Positions 13,535-22,783 are shown, counted from the first letter of the stretch. The stretch is 35,631 nt of DNA from Clostridiales bacterium (GCA_020860365.1 JAJBUL010000091.1:1-35631), one strand, 5' to 3'. Made by a program: numbers and translations. The notes: generated by a model not told the origin, from the letters alone.

Positions 13535-15349
13535 TCATTCACTATTCACTATAGCGCTCTTCACCCCAGCCACCTTGCATATCTTCCGATCCCAGGTATA
13601 CAGCCCGTTTGTCTCCTCCTCAATATCAGACAGCTGCGTATAAATCGCACCGGATAATCCCTTTTCGCGAAGCTCATGGATCGTTTTCTGTAAGCCCTCC
13701 AGGCCTTCTGTAAACGCTTCTCTCGTGGAATAAGACCGGTAACCATATGGGACATCGCTGTAGACATGCCCCGGTTCTGAATATGTATAACCTCCATATT
13801 CAGAGAGTACAAACGGGCGCCGGTCATTCTCTACCTTCAACGTGCGGAAATAATTATGTACACTCTTGATATCTCCTCCCCCCTGGTCGAACCAGCCGCT
13901 GGCGTGGTCAATCAGACGGGTCGGATCAAGCACGCGCACCTGCTTCTCCAGACGCAAAGCATCAAACTGTCCCCACCCTTCGTTGAAAAGTGTCCACAGC
14001 GCAATACATGGACAATTATAAAGCGTCTCGATGGTTCTTTTACACTCCTTTTCCCATCGCAGGCGGTCATCCGCGTTCGGTCTGCCATGCAAAGAGTATG
14101 CCCACGTCCGGTCATCCCGGATGTGATTCGCCGCGGCCGACAAAGCAGTCGGAAAATAACACGTCAGAGACGGTCGGTATTTCCCACCGCCATTTACCAT
14201 ATCCTGCCACACAGCCATGCCGTACAGGTCACAATAATAATACCAGCGCAGCGGTTCGATTTTTAAATGCTTACGAATCGTGTTAAATCCCATCGCCTTC
14301 ATATTCTGGATATCGGCACATAATGCCTCATCCGACGGTGGCGTGTACAGGCTTTCTGGCCAATAGCCCTGATCCTGCACTCCATTAAAAAAATAAGGCT
14401 TATTATTCAGAAAAAGCCTGGGATGACGATTCTCATCCATTCCAACTGAAAATTTGCGCATCGCAAAATAGCTTTCTACAGCATCCTCCCCCGCCTGAAT
14501 ATGCAACGGATAGAGGAACGGCTGCTCCGGTGTCCAGGGACGAAGCCCCGGCAGAGAAAGTTCAGCCGTAAACGAATTGCTGCCCTGTGCAAAGTCACGC
14601 GCACGCACATAATGTATAAAGAAATCATTCTCCCAGCTAAGACAAATCTGCAGATCCGTCGGTCTGCCAAACGTCATCTCCAGCCGCACCTTCCCGTCAT
14701 CAAACAACGGAGTAATTTTCAGATTTTTCAGATAATTGTCCGGAACCCATTCCATCCACACAGTCTGCCAGATCCCGCTCTGTGCCGTATAAAACATTCC
14801 GCCCGGATGCAGAGATTGCTTGCCCCGGCTGCGCCGGTTCTCATCTGTGTCGTCACGGACGCGCACACGAAGAATATTTTTTCCGGGCTTTATCTTTCCT
14901 TTCACATCAATAGAAAACGGAAGATAGCCATTCTCATTTCTGCCAGCCAGATATCCGTTCCACCAGACGGTACAGCTCTGATCCACTGCTCCAAAATGCA
15001 GCAGAAGGCGCTTTCCTTCCGGCAGCTCCGGCAATTCTATGCTGCGCTGATACCAGAGGTACTCTCCTGGCTTCAGCCTCCGATTCACCCCCGAAAGCCT
15101 GCTCTCCGGGGAAAAAGGCACTACGATGTCCCCATCCTTATGTCTCGGACGTTTTCCGCTCCTTGAAATCGCATACTGCCAGGTACCATTCAGGCAAATC
15201 CAGTCCGGTCGCCGAAGCTGGGGGCGAGGATATTCGCTCAGCACATGCCCCGGGTCGAAAGCTTCTCCCCAGCGAGTTGTCAGTTGATTATGTACGCTCT
15301 GTCTGGCCTTACCCGGACCAAACGCCGCCAGAGCGTCTGATACACGCAT
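13535..15349 (-). CDS. glycoside hydrolase family 2 enzyme
   Basis: A 604-aa retaining glycoside hydrolase with the GH2 order of domains: jelly-roll sugar-binding domain (about 40-200), immunoglobulin-like sandwich (about 205-305) and TIM barrel (about 310-600). Catalytic residues are Glu457 in LFNEGWGQF (acid/base) and Glu517 in FVLSEYGGYTY (nucleophile). HPGGMFYTAQSGIWQTVW is the conserved end of the first domain. It lacks a signal peptide, so it should act on oligosaccharides after import. The family includes beta-galactosidases, beta-glucuronidases, beta-mannosidases and arabinosidases; the shortish length excludes LacZ-type five-domain enzymes but not the others. The ATG at 15349 follows GAAGGAATGG. 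It is upstream of, and on the same strand as, the lipid kinase and the sugar operon, which may use its products. Confidence 0.9.
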   Translation of the reverse strand: MRVSDALAAFGPGKARQSVHNQLTTRWGEAFDPGHVLSEYPRPQLRRPDWICLNGTWQYAISRSGKRPRHKDGDIVVPFSPESRLSGVNRRLKPGEYLWYQRSIELPELPEGKRLLLHFGAVDQSCTVWWNGYLAGRNENGYLPFSIDVKGKIKPGKNILRVRVRDDTDENRRSRGKQSLHPGGMFYTAQSGIWQTVWMEWVPDNYLKNLKITPLFDDGKVRLEMTFGRPTDLQICLSWENDFFIHYVRARDFAQGSNSFTAELSLPGLRPWTPEQPFLYPLHIQAGEDAVESYFAMRKFSVGMDENRHPRLFLNNKPYFFNGVQDQGYWPESLYTPPSDEALCADIQNMKAMGFNTIRKHLKIEPLRWYYYCDLYGMAVWQDMVNGGGKYRPSLTCYFPTALSAAANHIRDDRTWAYSLHGRPNADDRLRWEKECKRTIETLYNCPCIALWTLFNEGWGQFDALRLEKQVRVLDPTRLIDHASGWFDQGGGDIKSVHNYFRTLKVENDRRPFVLSEYGGYTYSEPGHVYSDVPYGYRSYSTREAFTEGLEGLQKTIHELREKGLSGAIYTQLSDIEEETNGLYTWDRKICKVAGVKSAIVNSE

Positions 15350-15500
15350 ATTCTACCATTCCTTCCACTCAAATCCGGTGCGTGGATGCGTGAGACAGGT
15401 GCGACTTTCCCTACACAATTTTCCTGTCTTGCGCTGCACAAATATATCGAAAAGGCCGCCGCCATCTGCGCCAGCCTTCTTTATCTCGAATCTTCTCACA

Positions 15501-15713
15501 TTAACTCTGCATTGCCTGCAAATAAGCGTTTAATCTGGTCAACAGCAAATCCAGGTCGATTCCATGTACCATAGCTGCTTCCTCCAGAGACTCCATCTGA
15601 GAAGCCGGACATCCGATGCAGTGCATCCCTCCCGCCATCAGCACTGGCGCAAGCCCTGAATTGATCTCAAGAACCTCTCCAATCGTCATGTCCTTTGTAA
15701 TTGTATCCGGCAT
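15501..15713 (-). CDS. DUF1858 redox-disulfide domain protein
   Basis: A 70-aa protein consisting of one DUF1858 domain (hybrid-cluster-protein-associated redox disulfide type). The domain begins [16 protein letters not shown] and has the characteristic [10 protein letters not shown], a CxxC pair at about residues 32-35. Known members occur alone or fused to redox enzymes; a role in redox sensing or electron transfer is inferred, not demonstrated. The ATG at 15713 is preceded by a strong AAGGAGGAAAT. It is divergent from the ferredoxin gene across a 360-base gap, which is suggestive because both are small redox proteins. Confidence 0.88.
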   Translation of the reverse strand: MPDTITKDMTIGEVLEINSGLAPVLMAGGMHCIGCPASQMESLEEAAMVHGIDLDLLLTRLNAYLQAMQS

Positions 15714-16073
15714 ATTTCATTTCCTCCTTCATCTTCTGGTGCGGGCGAACCATGTTGTTACAGGCCATCCCTGACCGATTTCCATTATCTTAGTCACTAC
15801 ATGTATAACCTGTTACCCATATTTCCCCACATCGCCAGAGCTTATCCCTTCTGACAGCGCCATTATAATATGAAACAGGGAATTATGCAAGGCGTTCTTA
15901 CGCGATAAAACGAATGTTTCCCTCCATTTTTTTCTTGTTTCCATGTCCTCGTAAAAAAACACGGCAATTTTCAGATTAGGCTTGTCTGTTTTGCCATTTT
16001 GTATTAAAATAGAGCAAAGATTCCAAACAGAATCTTCGTAATTCATTAAATATTCCAAAAGGAGGAAAAAAAC
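15714..16073. other. 360-base divergent intergenic region
   Basis: The gap between the DUF1858 gene and the ferredoxin gene holds the ferredoxin promoter (15982-16010). No convincing promoter hexamers are seen for the DUF1858 gene. An open frame of 81 codons on the minus strand (15813-16058) has no ribosome binding site, overlaps the ferredoxin promoter, and is not accepted as a gene. Confidence 0.6.
15982..16010 (+). promoter_or_regulatory. ferredoxin promoter
   Basis: TTGTCT (15982-15987), a 17-base spacer and TAAAAT (16005-16010), 64 bases upstream of the ferredoxin ATG. The gene's terminator follows closely, so it appears monocistronic. Confidence 0.6.
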
Positions 16074-16244
16074 ATGGCATACGTAATTTCTGATGAGTGT
16101 GTAGCTTGCGGAACCTGCGCAGGTGAATGCCCGGCTGAGGCTATTTCTGAGGGAGACGGCAAGTATGTAATCGATCCGGATGCTTGTCTTGAGTGCGGTA
16201 CCTGCGAGTCTGTCTGTCCGACAGGAGCGATCTCCGCTGAGTAA
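16074..16244 (+). CDS. 2[4Fe-4S] clostridial-type ferredoxin
   Basis: A 56-aa ferredoxin, too short for many gene callers. It carries two CxxCxxCxxxCP cluster motifs: CVACGTCAGECP and CLECGTCESVCP, the standard pattern for two [4Fe-4S] clusters in bacterial ferredoxins. It serves as a soluble low-potential electron carrier, for example for pyruvate:ferredoxin oxidoreductase, hydrogenase or Rnf-type complexes, none of which is in the window. A strong AAAGGAGGAAAA precedes the ATG. A promoter lies upstream and an intrinsic terminator downstream, so it is its own transcription unit. Confidence 0.96.
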   Translation: MAYVISDECVACGTCAGECPAEAISEGDGKYVIDPDACLECGTCESVCPTGAISAE

Positions 16245-16308
16245 AATTCCAGAGGATAGCAGCCAAAGGCCTGATAGGGCAGGCTGTTACCAGGATACAT
16301 AAGAGAAC

Positions 16309-16355
16309 AAAGAGAGCTTCCATTCCGTCAATTCGGATTTGAAGCTCTCTTTTTG
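16309..16355 (+). terminator. ferredoxin terminator, possibly bidirectional
   Basis: AAGAGAGCTTC (16310-16320) and GAAGCTCTCTT (16341-16351) form an 11-bp perfect stem followed by a run of T. The minus strand reading gives the same stem followed by TTTGTTCTCTT, so it may also end transcripts from the MerR/dnaB side. Confidence 0.85.
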
Positions 16356-16445
16356 ATTATTTACTCAGGTTCTATTCCAAAACGCCGTATATACTGCACT
16401 GCCTCATACGCAAGCCTCTGGCTTTACAGACGATCGGCTGCACAA

Positions 16446-17174
16446 TTATCCGTCCTTCCATATTTTTCGAATACGCTTCAGAATCCCTTCCTTCCACACA
16501 TGACAGGCATTCTGCTCCGCCACTGCGGCAGCCTCCTGCCGTGCTTCTTCTTGCTGCAGCTGTATGTACAGGTCTTCCACTTCTTCATGAATCCTCTCCG
16601 ATATAGTGCGCTCCAGTCTCTTATTCTGCTCCGCCACCACTTCTCCAATCAGGCTGCGAAGCATTTCTTCAAACCGTCGATAATTATCTGCCTCAGCAGC
16701 TGGAATGATTTCATAATCTGATTCTTCCCAATCTATCCCATCCGATCCGGCCACACTCTCAGCATCACATTCATTCGTCCCAGCTTTCTCAGCTTCCTGT
16801 CCATTCCCTTTGGACCCTTCCTCTTCACGCCCATTTCTCCTGATTTGCTTCTCTTCGCAGCGATTCGTCTCGATATTTTCTTTTTCAGTCATCTCCTCCC
16901 CCAAAAGCTTTCCCAGCCAAAGACCTTCATCCGAATTCTCCAGCAACAGTCGAATCGCTTTTAACTGAATTCCTTTCTCCTTCAGTTCCTTTACCTTAGC
17001 AAAAACCGCAAGATTTTCCTCACTATAAACACGATGCCCCTGCACCGTACGATCAATCTGCAGTCCAAGTTCATCCTCCCAGTACCGCAGTACATGCGAC
17101 GGCACTCCACACTGCTGCACTGCCTCTGAAACCGTATAGCATTTCCGTTCTGTACCTTCTTCAAACTCCCTCAT
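16446..17174 (-). CDS. MerR-family-like DNA-binding protein with coiled-coil tail
   Basis: A 242-aa protein with an N-terminal MerR-type winged helix-turn-helix (about 12-80: CYTVSEAVQQCGVPSHVLRY, WEDELGL, HRVYSEENL, ELKEKGIQLKAIRLLL). A low-complexity, strongly charged linker rich in Glu/Lys/Asn follows (about 95-165), then a Glu/Arg/Gln-rich C-terminal part predicted to be coiled coil and ending in basic residues. There is no metal- or drug-binding domain, so it is not a classical MerR sensor. The shape recalls RacA-like chromosome-organising proteins, but that is only an analogy. The start at 17174 follows GGGAGAG; an upstream in-frame start has none. It is on the same strand as dnaB, about 160 bases after its stop. 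Confidence 0.75.
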   Translation of the reverse strand: MREFEEGTERKCYTVSEAVQQCGVPSHVLRYWEDELGLQIDRTVQGHRVYSEENLAVFAKVKELKEKGIQLKAIRLLLENSDEGLWLGKLLGEEMTEKENIETNRCEEKQIRRNGREEEGSKGNGQEAEKAGTNECDAESVAGSDGIDWEESDYEIIPAAEADNYRRFEEMLRSLIGEVVAEQNKRLERTISERIHEEVEDLYIQLQQEEARQEAAAVAEQNACHVWKEGILKRIRKIWKDG

Positions 17175-17337
17175 GCAAAACACTCTCCCAATATGCTCCA
17201 ACGCAGTTACTGTTCGTAAACGCACAAATAGCAATCGTCCATCCCGGCACATCCTGTCCTGCTCATTGAAGAACTCCAGCCACCACTATACTCATTATAT
17301 GCACGAGGAATTTTTTATAGAACCAATCACCCACCTA

Positions 17338-18672
17338 CTACTTCTTCATATTTGCAAACTTTGTAAACCGTGGCAGCCATGCCAGCTCGACGGTCCCGAT
17401 CGGGCCGTTTCTCTGCTTGGAGATAATGATCTCCGCAACATCTTTTTTCTGCGTGTCATGATTATAATAGTCATCGCGGTAAATGAACATAACGACATCC
17501 GCGTCCTGCTCGATCGCCCCTGACTCGCGCAGATCGGAAAGCATCGGCCGGTGATCGGGTCTCTGCTCCACCGCACGGGATAACTGTGAGAGTGCCACGA
17601 CTGGCACCTGCAGCTCTCTGGCGATCTCTTTCAGGGAGCGTGAAATATCCGAAATCTCCTGCTGCCTGGAATCTGCACGTCTGCTGCCGGTCATCAGCTG
17701 CAGATAATCAATCATGATAATATCCAGATTATGCTCCAGTTTATATTTCCGACACTTGCTTCTCAGCTCTGACACAGAGATCCCTGGCGTATCATCAATA
17801 ATCAGGTTCGAACGGCCGATCGTCCCGGCTGCCTCGATCAGGTTTGCCCATTCACTGTCATTCAGGTTTCCCGTACGGAGCGCCTGAGATTCTACTCTGG
17901 ACTCCATCGCAAAGAGACGGTTCACCAGCTGTTCCTTTGACATCTCCAGACTGAAAACAGCCACCGTCAGATGATTATGGAATGCCATATACTCCGCAAT
18001 ATTCAGGACAAACGCAGTCTTTCCCATGGACGGTCTCGCCGCGATCAGCAGAAGATCCGAAGGCTGGAAGCCGGAGGTCTTATAATCAAGATCAATAAAC
18101 CCGGTCGCGAGGCCCGTGACACTTCCTTTGGTCCGGCTCGCCGCCTCAATCTTATCAAGTGCATTCAGCACGACTTCTTTAATCGGAGTGAAATCATCAC
18201 CTGACTTCCGCTGAAGGACCTGGAAAATTTTCTTTTCCGTGTCCTCCATAATGACTTCAACACTTTCTTTTCCGGCATAACAGGTGGCGGCGATCTCCTC
18301 GCTTGTCTTAATCAGACGGCGCATCTGTGCTTTTTCTGCGACGATCTGCGCGTATCCCCTGACGTTTGCGGAGGTATAGGTCAGACTCAATAAACCCTGC
18401 ATAAACTCCATGCTGCTGATTTCCGGTGGAACATCCTTTTCCCGGAGACGGTTCTGTAGGGTAATGAGGTCAATGGGCTGATTCTCTCCGTACAGCTCCA
18501 CAATTGCGCCGAAGAGAATGCCATACTGTTTCTGATAAAAATCATCTGCGGTCAGCATCTCTGAGGCCACAGTTACGGCATCGCGATCCATCAGCATAGC
18601 GCCTACCACCGACTGCTCTGCTTCCGTACTGTGCGGCATTACTCTTTTCAATAAAGCCTCTGTCTCTTCCAC
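17338..18672 (-). CDS. dnaB: replicative DNA helicase
   Basis: Hexameric replicative helicase (DnaB; DnaC in Bacillus). The N-terminal domain starts MPHSTEAEQSVVGAMLMD, and the RecA-like domain has Walker A ARPSMGKTAF (Lys about 218), Walker B DIIMIDYLQLM and the arginine-finger region SQLSRAVEQRPDHRP. I start it at the GTG at 18672, because AGGAAGGAG lies seven bases upstream and the product (444 aa) fits the family; frames open further upstream at a TTG (18735) lack a ribosome binding site. It lies directly downstream of rplI on the same strand, with a 107-base gap, as in many Firmicutes (gdpP-rplI-dnaB order). Confidence 0.95.
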   Translation of the reverse strand: MEETEALLKRVMPHSTEAEQSVVGAMLMDRDAVTVASEMLTADDFYQKQYGILFGAIVELYGENQPIDLITLQNRLREKDVPPEISSMEFMQGLLSLTYTSANVRGYAQIVAEKAQMRRLIKTSEEIAATCYAGKESVEVIMEDTEKKIFQVLQRKSGDDFTPIKEVVLNALDKIEAASRTKGSVTGLATGFIDLDYKTSGFQPSDLLLIAARPSMGKTAFVLNIAEYMAFHNHLTVAVFSLEMSKEQLVNRLFAMESRVESQALRTGNLNDSEWANLIEAAGTIGRSNLIIDDTPGISVSELRSKCRKYKLEHNLDIIMIDYLQLMTGSRRADSRQQEISDISRSLKEIARELQVPVVALSQLSRAVEQRPDHRPMLSDLRESGAIEQDADVVMFIYRDDYYNHDTQKKDVAEIIISKQRNGPIGTVELAWLPRFTKFANMKK

Positions 18673-18779
18673 TGCGCTCTCCTTCCTGATGCCTTCCCGT
18701 CCTGTCATCAGGCCGTTCGTTCTTCTCGTCTGCAATCATTCTCTGGCCTTTATTGCCTTTCCTGACAGGCTTTTCGTCA

Positions 18780-19226
18780 TTATTTTCCAACCACATGTAC
18801 CAGTATCTCGGTTGTCACCTTTGCGTGCAGACGGATCGGCACCTGCGTCACACCGAGCGCTTTAATCGGCGCGTCCAGAACAATCTTCTTTTTATCAATT
18901 TCATAACCCAGTTGTTTCTGCACTTCCTCGGCAATCTCCTTAGAAGAAACAGATCCGAATACCCGGCCTCCTTCTCCGGCCTTGACCGCCACACGGATCT
19001 CTTTGTCTTTGATGGCCTCACCAATTCTCTGCGCCGTCTCCAATGCTTCCTTCGCGAGCTTCTCCTCATTCGCCTTCTGAAGCTTGAGATCATTCAGATT
19101 TCCACCGGTCGCCTCTTTCGCAAACCCTTTTTTCAAAAGCACATTCCTGGCGTAGCTCTCATTTGCCTCTACCACCTGTCCCTTTTTTCCAAGTGATTTT
19201 ACATCCTGTAATAATATAACTTTCAT
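18780..19226 (-). CDS. rplI: 50S ribosomal protein L9
   Basis: A 148-aa L9 protein, which joins the base of the L1 stalk in the large ribosomal subunit. The N-terminal signature is MKVILLQDVKSLGKKGQVV followed by GYARN-like SYARNVLLKKGFAKEAT, then the long connecting helix and the C-terminal globular domain (GRVFGSVSSKEIAEEVQKQ). Length is typical. GGGAGGA precedes the ATG. It starts 50 bases after gdpP and leads into dnaB. Confidence 0.98.
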   Translation of the reverse strand: MKVILLQDVKSLGKKGQVVEANESYARNVLLKKGFAKEATGGNLNDLKLQKANEEKLAKEALETAQRIGEAIKDKEIRVAVKAGEGGRVFGSVSSKEIAEEVQKQLGYEIDKKKIVLDAPIKALGVTQVPIRLHAKVTTEILVHVVGK

Positions 19227-19276
19227 GATCGAATCCTCCCGTCCTGCAAATTTTCTTTACTTTCACTTTTCTTCCG

Positions 19277-21343
19277 CTAAATCGCGCCTTCCTTCGTCAT
19301 CTGTGTCAGCACCTCTTTGAGCATCACGCGCGCCTGGTCTGTGTCCACGCCAGTCAGCTGTGCACCGGCAATATTCATATGACCGCCTCCACCCAGGCGC
19401 TCCATAATAATCTGCACATTCACCTCATCGATCGCGCGTGCACTGATAAAAATCTTATCATTGTAATCCGTCAGCACGAACGACGCTTTGACACCGATGA
19501 TATTCAGCAGCTCGTTCGCTGCCTGTGCACCGACTACGGTAGGACTCTCAATCCCCTGACTCGGGCAGACACTGATCGCGTAGCTGTCCATAAAAAGCTC
19601 CGCGTGGCGCACTGCCTCTGCGCGAGCCTTATAGGTATCCATATCATTGCGGAAGACCTTACGCACTCTTGTCACATCCGCCCCAAAACGTCGCAGATAA
19701 GCAGCTGCCTCAAAGGTGCGCATGCCAGTCTTTGCCATAAAGTTGTTTGTATCTATAATAATACCGGCATAGATGCAGTCTGCCTCATAAGGCTTCGGAC
19801 GGATACCATCCTCATAGTACTGCATAATCTCTGTAATCATCTCACAGGCGGAGGACACCGCCGGGTCAATGTAGGAGAGCGCAGCGTTTTCAATCTTATC
19901 CGTACCCTGGCGATGATGATCCAGAACGACAATATTTCTGGTAAGATACAGCAGTTCCTCACATTCAACCATGCTGGGACGGTTCGTATCCACAACGACC
20001 ACCACTGTATTCTCATTCGTCAGCTGAATAGCCTGCTCATGATTGACAAATACCCCTTCTGAGTATTCAATATTGTCCTTCAGCGAATTTACCCAGGGAC
20101 GAATATTGGCCGTAACTTCCCCCAGAACAATGTGAACCGGCTTGTCCGAATGCATCGCCGCACAGCAGACACCAACGCAAGCGCCCAGTGAATCGATATC
20201 CGTATTCTTATGTCCCATGACAATCACCCGCTCCCGCGCGCCAATCAGTTCACGCAGCGCCTGTGCTTTGACACGGGCACGCACCCTGGTATTACTCTCC
20301 GAACGCTGCGTCTTGCCCCCATAATATGAGATCTTGTCCTGATCCTTGACCACAGCCTGATCCCCTCCGCGGGCCAGTGCCATTTCAATCGCCACATGAG
20401 CAGCCTCATAATTGTCCGTGTAGTTGCCATTGTCTGTCCCAATGCCTATGCTGATGGTCACATTCATGGAATTGCCCAGACTAACTGTCTTGACATCCTC
20501 CAGCAGAGAAAAACGGCCATCCACCAGCGACTGCAGGCTTACCCGGTTCATCACCAGAAGATATTTATCCTTTTCCAGATTCTTAATCAGTCCTCCGGCA
20601 GAAATGACATATTTCGTGATCCGCCTCTCTACCAGGGCTCCAAGCATAGAGCGCCGCACATCCTCGACACTGTCCATCGCTTCGTCATAATTGTCCACAT
20701 ACAGAAGTCCAACTGCCGCTTTCTGCTCATAATTCTCCATCTGCAAACGTGCCAGTTCTGTGATATCGAGAAAATGAAGCCCAACCACACTGCAGGTATC
20801 ATCTGCCAGTTCGGCGATGTCCATACCCTCCAGGACATCATGAAGTTGAATTCGCTTCATAACCACCCGATATTTCCGGCTTTCGTAGTAAATTTCCTTT
20901 TCTGTCTTCTCTCCCTCACCTGGCAATTCTGCCGCCGTCAGTTCAGGAAAAACGGAAGAAATATTTTTGTGACAGTCACTTCCGCGATTTGTCATCTCAC
21001 ACAGCATCTGGTTCATCCAGGCGATCCGCCCATCTGGCAGCACAAAGCCATACGGAATCATCATCCCGTCAAGGATATCCTTCTCCACACCACCAAAACG
21101 CTGGGAAAAATCAAGCAGCTCCAGAAGCACCTTCGGCCGATAGTAAATATCCAACGCCACAATCGTCAGATAAAGCACAATGGAAAAGCCCCCAACGATA
21201 CACCCGGCTAACGTGTTCACATACAGAACGCCGGCTGTCAGACAAAGCAACAGCAGGCACAGCAATACGCACCAGTACCAGTGCCGCAGTATCTTGCCAC
21301 TGTAACGCAGCTGAACCTTGCTACGTGCTTTCTCATCTTTCAT
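19277..21343 (-). CDS. gdpP: cyclic-di-AMP phosphodiesterase GdpP (DHH family)
   Basis: A 688-aa membrane enzyme that cleaves c-di-AMP to pApA. Domains in order: two N-terminal membrane helices (about 24-44 and 46-66), a PAS-like domain (about 85-200) and a degenerate GGDEF domain (about 205-335, lacking GGDEF). A DHH/DHHA1 phosphodiesterase follows, with DIDSLG (382-387), VVDTNRP (450-456), LDHHRQG (474-480) and GGGHMNIAG near 655. The length matches Bacillus GdpP/YybT (659 aa), a little longer. The ribosome binding site is moderate. The gene is followed by rplI and dnaB on the same strand. It sits after the rpsR terminator and a 311-base gap, where I see no clear promoter. Control of c-di-AMP links it to osmolyte and cell-wall homeostasis. 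Confidence 0.95.
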   Translation of the reverse strand: MKDEKARSKVQLRYSGKILRHWYWCVLLCLLLLCLTAGVLYVNTLAGCIVGGFSIVLYLTIVALDIYYRPKVLLELLDFSQRFGGVEKDILDGMMIPYGFVLPDGRIAWMNQMLCEMTNRGSDCHKNISSVFPELTAAELPGEGEKTEKEIYYESRKYRVVMKRIQLHDVLEGMDIAELADDTCSVVGLHFLDITELARLQMENYEQKAAVGLLYVDNYDEAMDSVEDVRRSMLGALVERRITKYVISAGGLIKNLEKDKYLLVMNRVSLQSLVDGRFSLLEDVKTVSLGNSMNVTISIGIGTDNGNYTDNYEAAHVAIEMALARGGDQAVVKDQDKISYYGGKTQRSESNTRVRARVKAQALRELIGARERVIVMGHKNTDIDSLGACVGVCCAAMHSDKPVHIVLGEVTANIRPWVNSLKDNIEYSEGVFVNHEQAIQLTNENTVVVVVDTNRPSMVECEELLYLTRNIVVLDHHRQGTDKIENAALSYIDPAVSSACEMITEIMQYYEDGIRPKPYEADCIYAGIIIDTNNFMAKTGMRTFEAAAYLRRFGADVTRVRKVFRNDMDTYKARAEAVRHAELFMDSYAISVCPSQGIESPTVVGAQAANELLNIIGVKASFVLTDYNDKIFISARAIDEVNVQIIMERLGGGGHMNIAGAQLTGVDTDQARVMLKEVLTQMTKEGAI

Positions 21344-21654
21344 ATTTTACCCGTCCCTTCTATTCATTCCTTCTTGAACGATCTCCTCCGTAAGCTCACA
21401 AATCGAAACTGCCACATACCCTCGCCATTAGCGATGATCGCAGGTACAGATTTGCAAGTACGAGGTCAGGCAATCACTCTGACACATATTTTAAAGCCAC
21501 GAAAGAAATCCTACTGGATCTATGGAGTGACATAAGGACAGTTTACCACAAAGTTGAGCACAGGGGAAGAAAAAAGTGAAAAAGTAGAACACGAAAAACC
21601 CGCATACCATCTCTGATATGCGGGCTGCTTTCTCTTATCTTGCCTGATGGTTCA
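21344..21654. other. 311-base gap between rpsR and gdpP
   Basis: It contains the rpsR terminator (21594-21624). Elsewhere are an 11-base odd palindrome GCGATGATCGC (21431-21441) and a weak dyad GTCAG/CTGAC (21465-21483). No gene with a ribosome binding site and no convincing promoter could be identified, although gdpP needs one nearby or read-through. Confidence 0.5.
21594..21624 (-). terminator. terminator of the rpsF-ssb-rpsR operon
   Basis: On the minus strand CCCGCATA (21617-21624) pairs with TATGCGGG (21599-21606) and is followed at once by TTTTTCG. Classical intrinsic terminator 30 bases after the rpsR stop. Confidence 0.88.
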
Positions 21655-21918
21655 TCAGTCCTGAACATATGGCATCAGAGCCACGTGGCGCGCGCGCTTA
21701 ATCGCTACTGTCAGAGCACGCTGATGCTTCGCACAGTTTCCTGTGATTCTTCTCGGAAGGATCTTACCTCTCTCGGAAACATATCTCTTCAGTTTATTAA
21801 CATCCTTGTAATCGATTTCATTGTCTTTTCCGCAGAAAACACAAACCTTTTTCCTTCTGCGAACTGCACCGCCGCGTCTCTTCATCGGTGCATCGCTTCT
21901 CTCTTTATTATAAGCCAT
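21655..21918 (-). CDS. rpsR: 30S ribosomal protein S18
   Basis: An 87-aa S18 protein. It has the cysteine-containing [39 protein letters not shown] and the C-terminal [22 protein letters not shown]18 binds 16S rRNA together with S6. I start at 21918, where AAGGAGGAATAAAGC precedes ATG, not at the longer frame. Bacterial S18 often carries a zinc-type CxxC in its N-terminal part; here VCVFC is present. Last gene of the rpsF-ssb-rpsR operon. Confidence 0.97.
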   Translation of the reverse strand: MAYNKERSDAPMKRRGGAVRRRKKVCVFCGKDNEIDYKDVNKLKRYVSERGKILPRRITGNCAKHQRALTVAIKRARHVALMPYVQD

Positions 21919-21978
21919 TGCTTTATTCCTCCTTATTCTGCCAGTGGCCGCTTTTAAACGCACGGCTGCACAGGCTTA

Positions 21979-22446
21979 TCAGCTGAACGGAAGTTCTTCG
22001 TCAATCCCATCCGGAATATTCATGAACCCGTCGCCCGCAGACGCTTCAGATGGCATCGGAGCCGCAGCCTGTGGAGCCGGTCTCTGATATCCGCCTGCAG
22101 AAGCTCCGGAAGCTGCCGCCTTACTCTCGGCAAACTCCTGCTCCTCAACGACTACATCTGTGGTATAGACTTTCTGGCCATCTCTGTTCGTATAACTGCC
22201 CGTCTGAATCCGACCCGTAACTACGATCTTTGTGCCCTGACGGAGGTACTTCTCCGCAAACTCTGCGCCTCTGCCAAACACCACACAGCTGATAAAATCT
22301 GCGGTCTGCTGGTCATTATTTCCCTCACGACGATATCTGCGGTCTACCGCAAGCGTATATCTTGCGTATGCAGAGGAATTCTCCCCTGCGGAATAGCGTA
22401 CTTCCGGGTCTCTGGTCAATCGTCCCATTAAGATGACTTTATTCAT
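21979..22446 (-). CDS. ssb: single-stranded DNA-binding protein
   Basis: A 155-aa SSB with the N-terminal OB fold (MNKVILMGRLTRDPEVRYS, RYTLAVDRRYR, DFISCVVFGRGAEFAEKYL, KIVVTGRIQTGSY), a flexible Ala/Gly/Pro-rich linker, and the acidic C-terminal tip IDEELPFS that recruits repair and replication partners. Homotetramer in most bacteria. The location between rpsF and rpsR is the standard arrangement for the essential SSB of Firmicutes. An AGAGAGG-type site precedes the ATG at 22446. Confidence 0.97.
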   Translation of the reverse strand: MNKVILMGRLTRDPEVRYSAGENSSAYARYTLAVDRRYRREGNNDQQTADFISCVVFGRGAEFAEKYLRQGTKIVVTGRIQTGSYTNRDGQKVYTTDVVVEEQEFAESKAAASGASAGGYQRPAPQAAAPMPSEASAGDGFMNIPDGIDEELPFS

Positions 22447-22466
22447 AATACATACCTCTCTTTTAT

Positions 22467-22754
22467 CTATGCATCCTGTCTAACGCATAAATATCTGATG
22501 ACATCTTCCATAATGCGGACACGTTTCTCAACTTCCGCCGGACATGTTGCATCAGCCTCAAAGCGAACGAAGTAGTAAAATCCTTCACGCATCTTTCTGA
22601 TCTCATAAGCGAGCTTTTTCTTGCCCCACTCTTCTACTTCCGTCACTGTCCCGCCGAAACGTGTAATCACATCTTTCACTTTCTCGATGGTGGCAGCTCT
22701 GTCCTCGTCTTCAAGTTTTGCGCTGACAACTACTGCTAATTCATACTTGTTCAT
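22467..22754 (-). CDS. rpsF: 30S ribosomal protein S6
   Basis: A 95-aa S6 protein with the ferredoxin-like RNA-binding fold: MNKYELAVVVSAKLEDEDRA, a GGTVTEVEEWGKKKLAYEI core and the YFVRFEADATCPAEVEKRVRI stretch. It pairs with S18 on the small subunit. A very strong AAGGAGGTG site precedes the ATG. First gene of the rpsF-ssb-rpsR operon. The leader upstream can form an RNA motif expected to bind the S6:S18 pair as feedback control. Confidence 0.97.
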   Translation of the reverse strand: MNKYELAVVVSAKLEDEDRAATIEKVKDVITRFGGTVTEVEEWGKKKLAYEIRKMREGFYYFVRFEADATCPAEVEKRVRIMEDVIRYLCVRQDA

Positions 22755-22783
22755 GCTTTTCGCACCTCCTTATGGTCTTTGGG

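Noticed and set aside
15813-16058. 81-codon minus-strand frame between DUF1858 and ferredoxin genes
   Set aside because: No ribosome binding site, it covers the ferredoxin promoter, and the sequence resembles no family; treated as chance.
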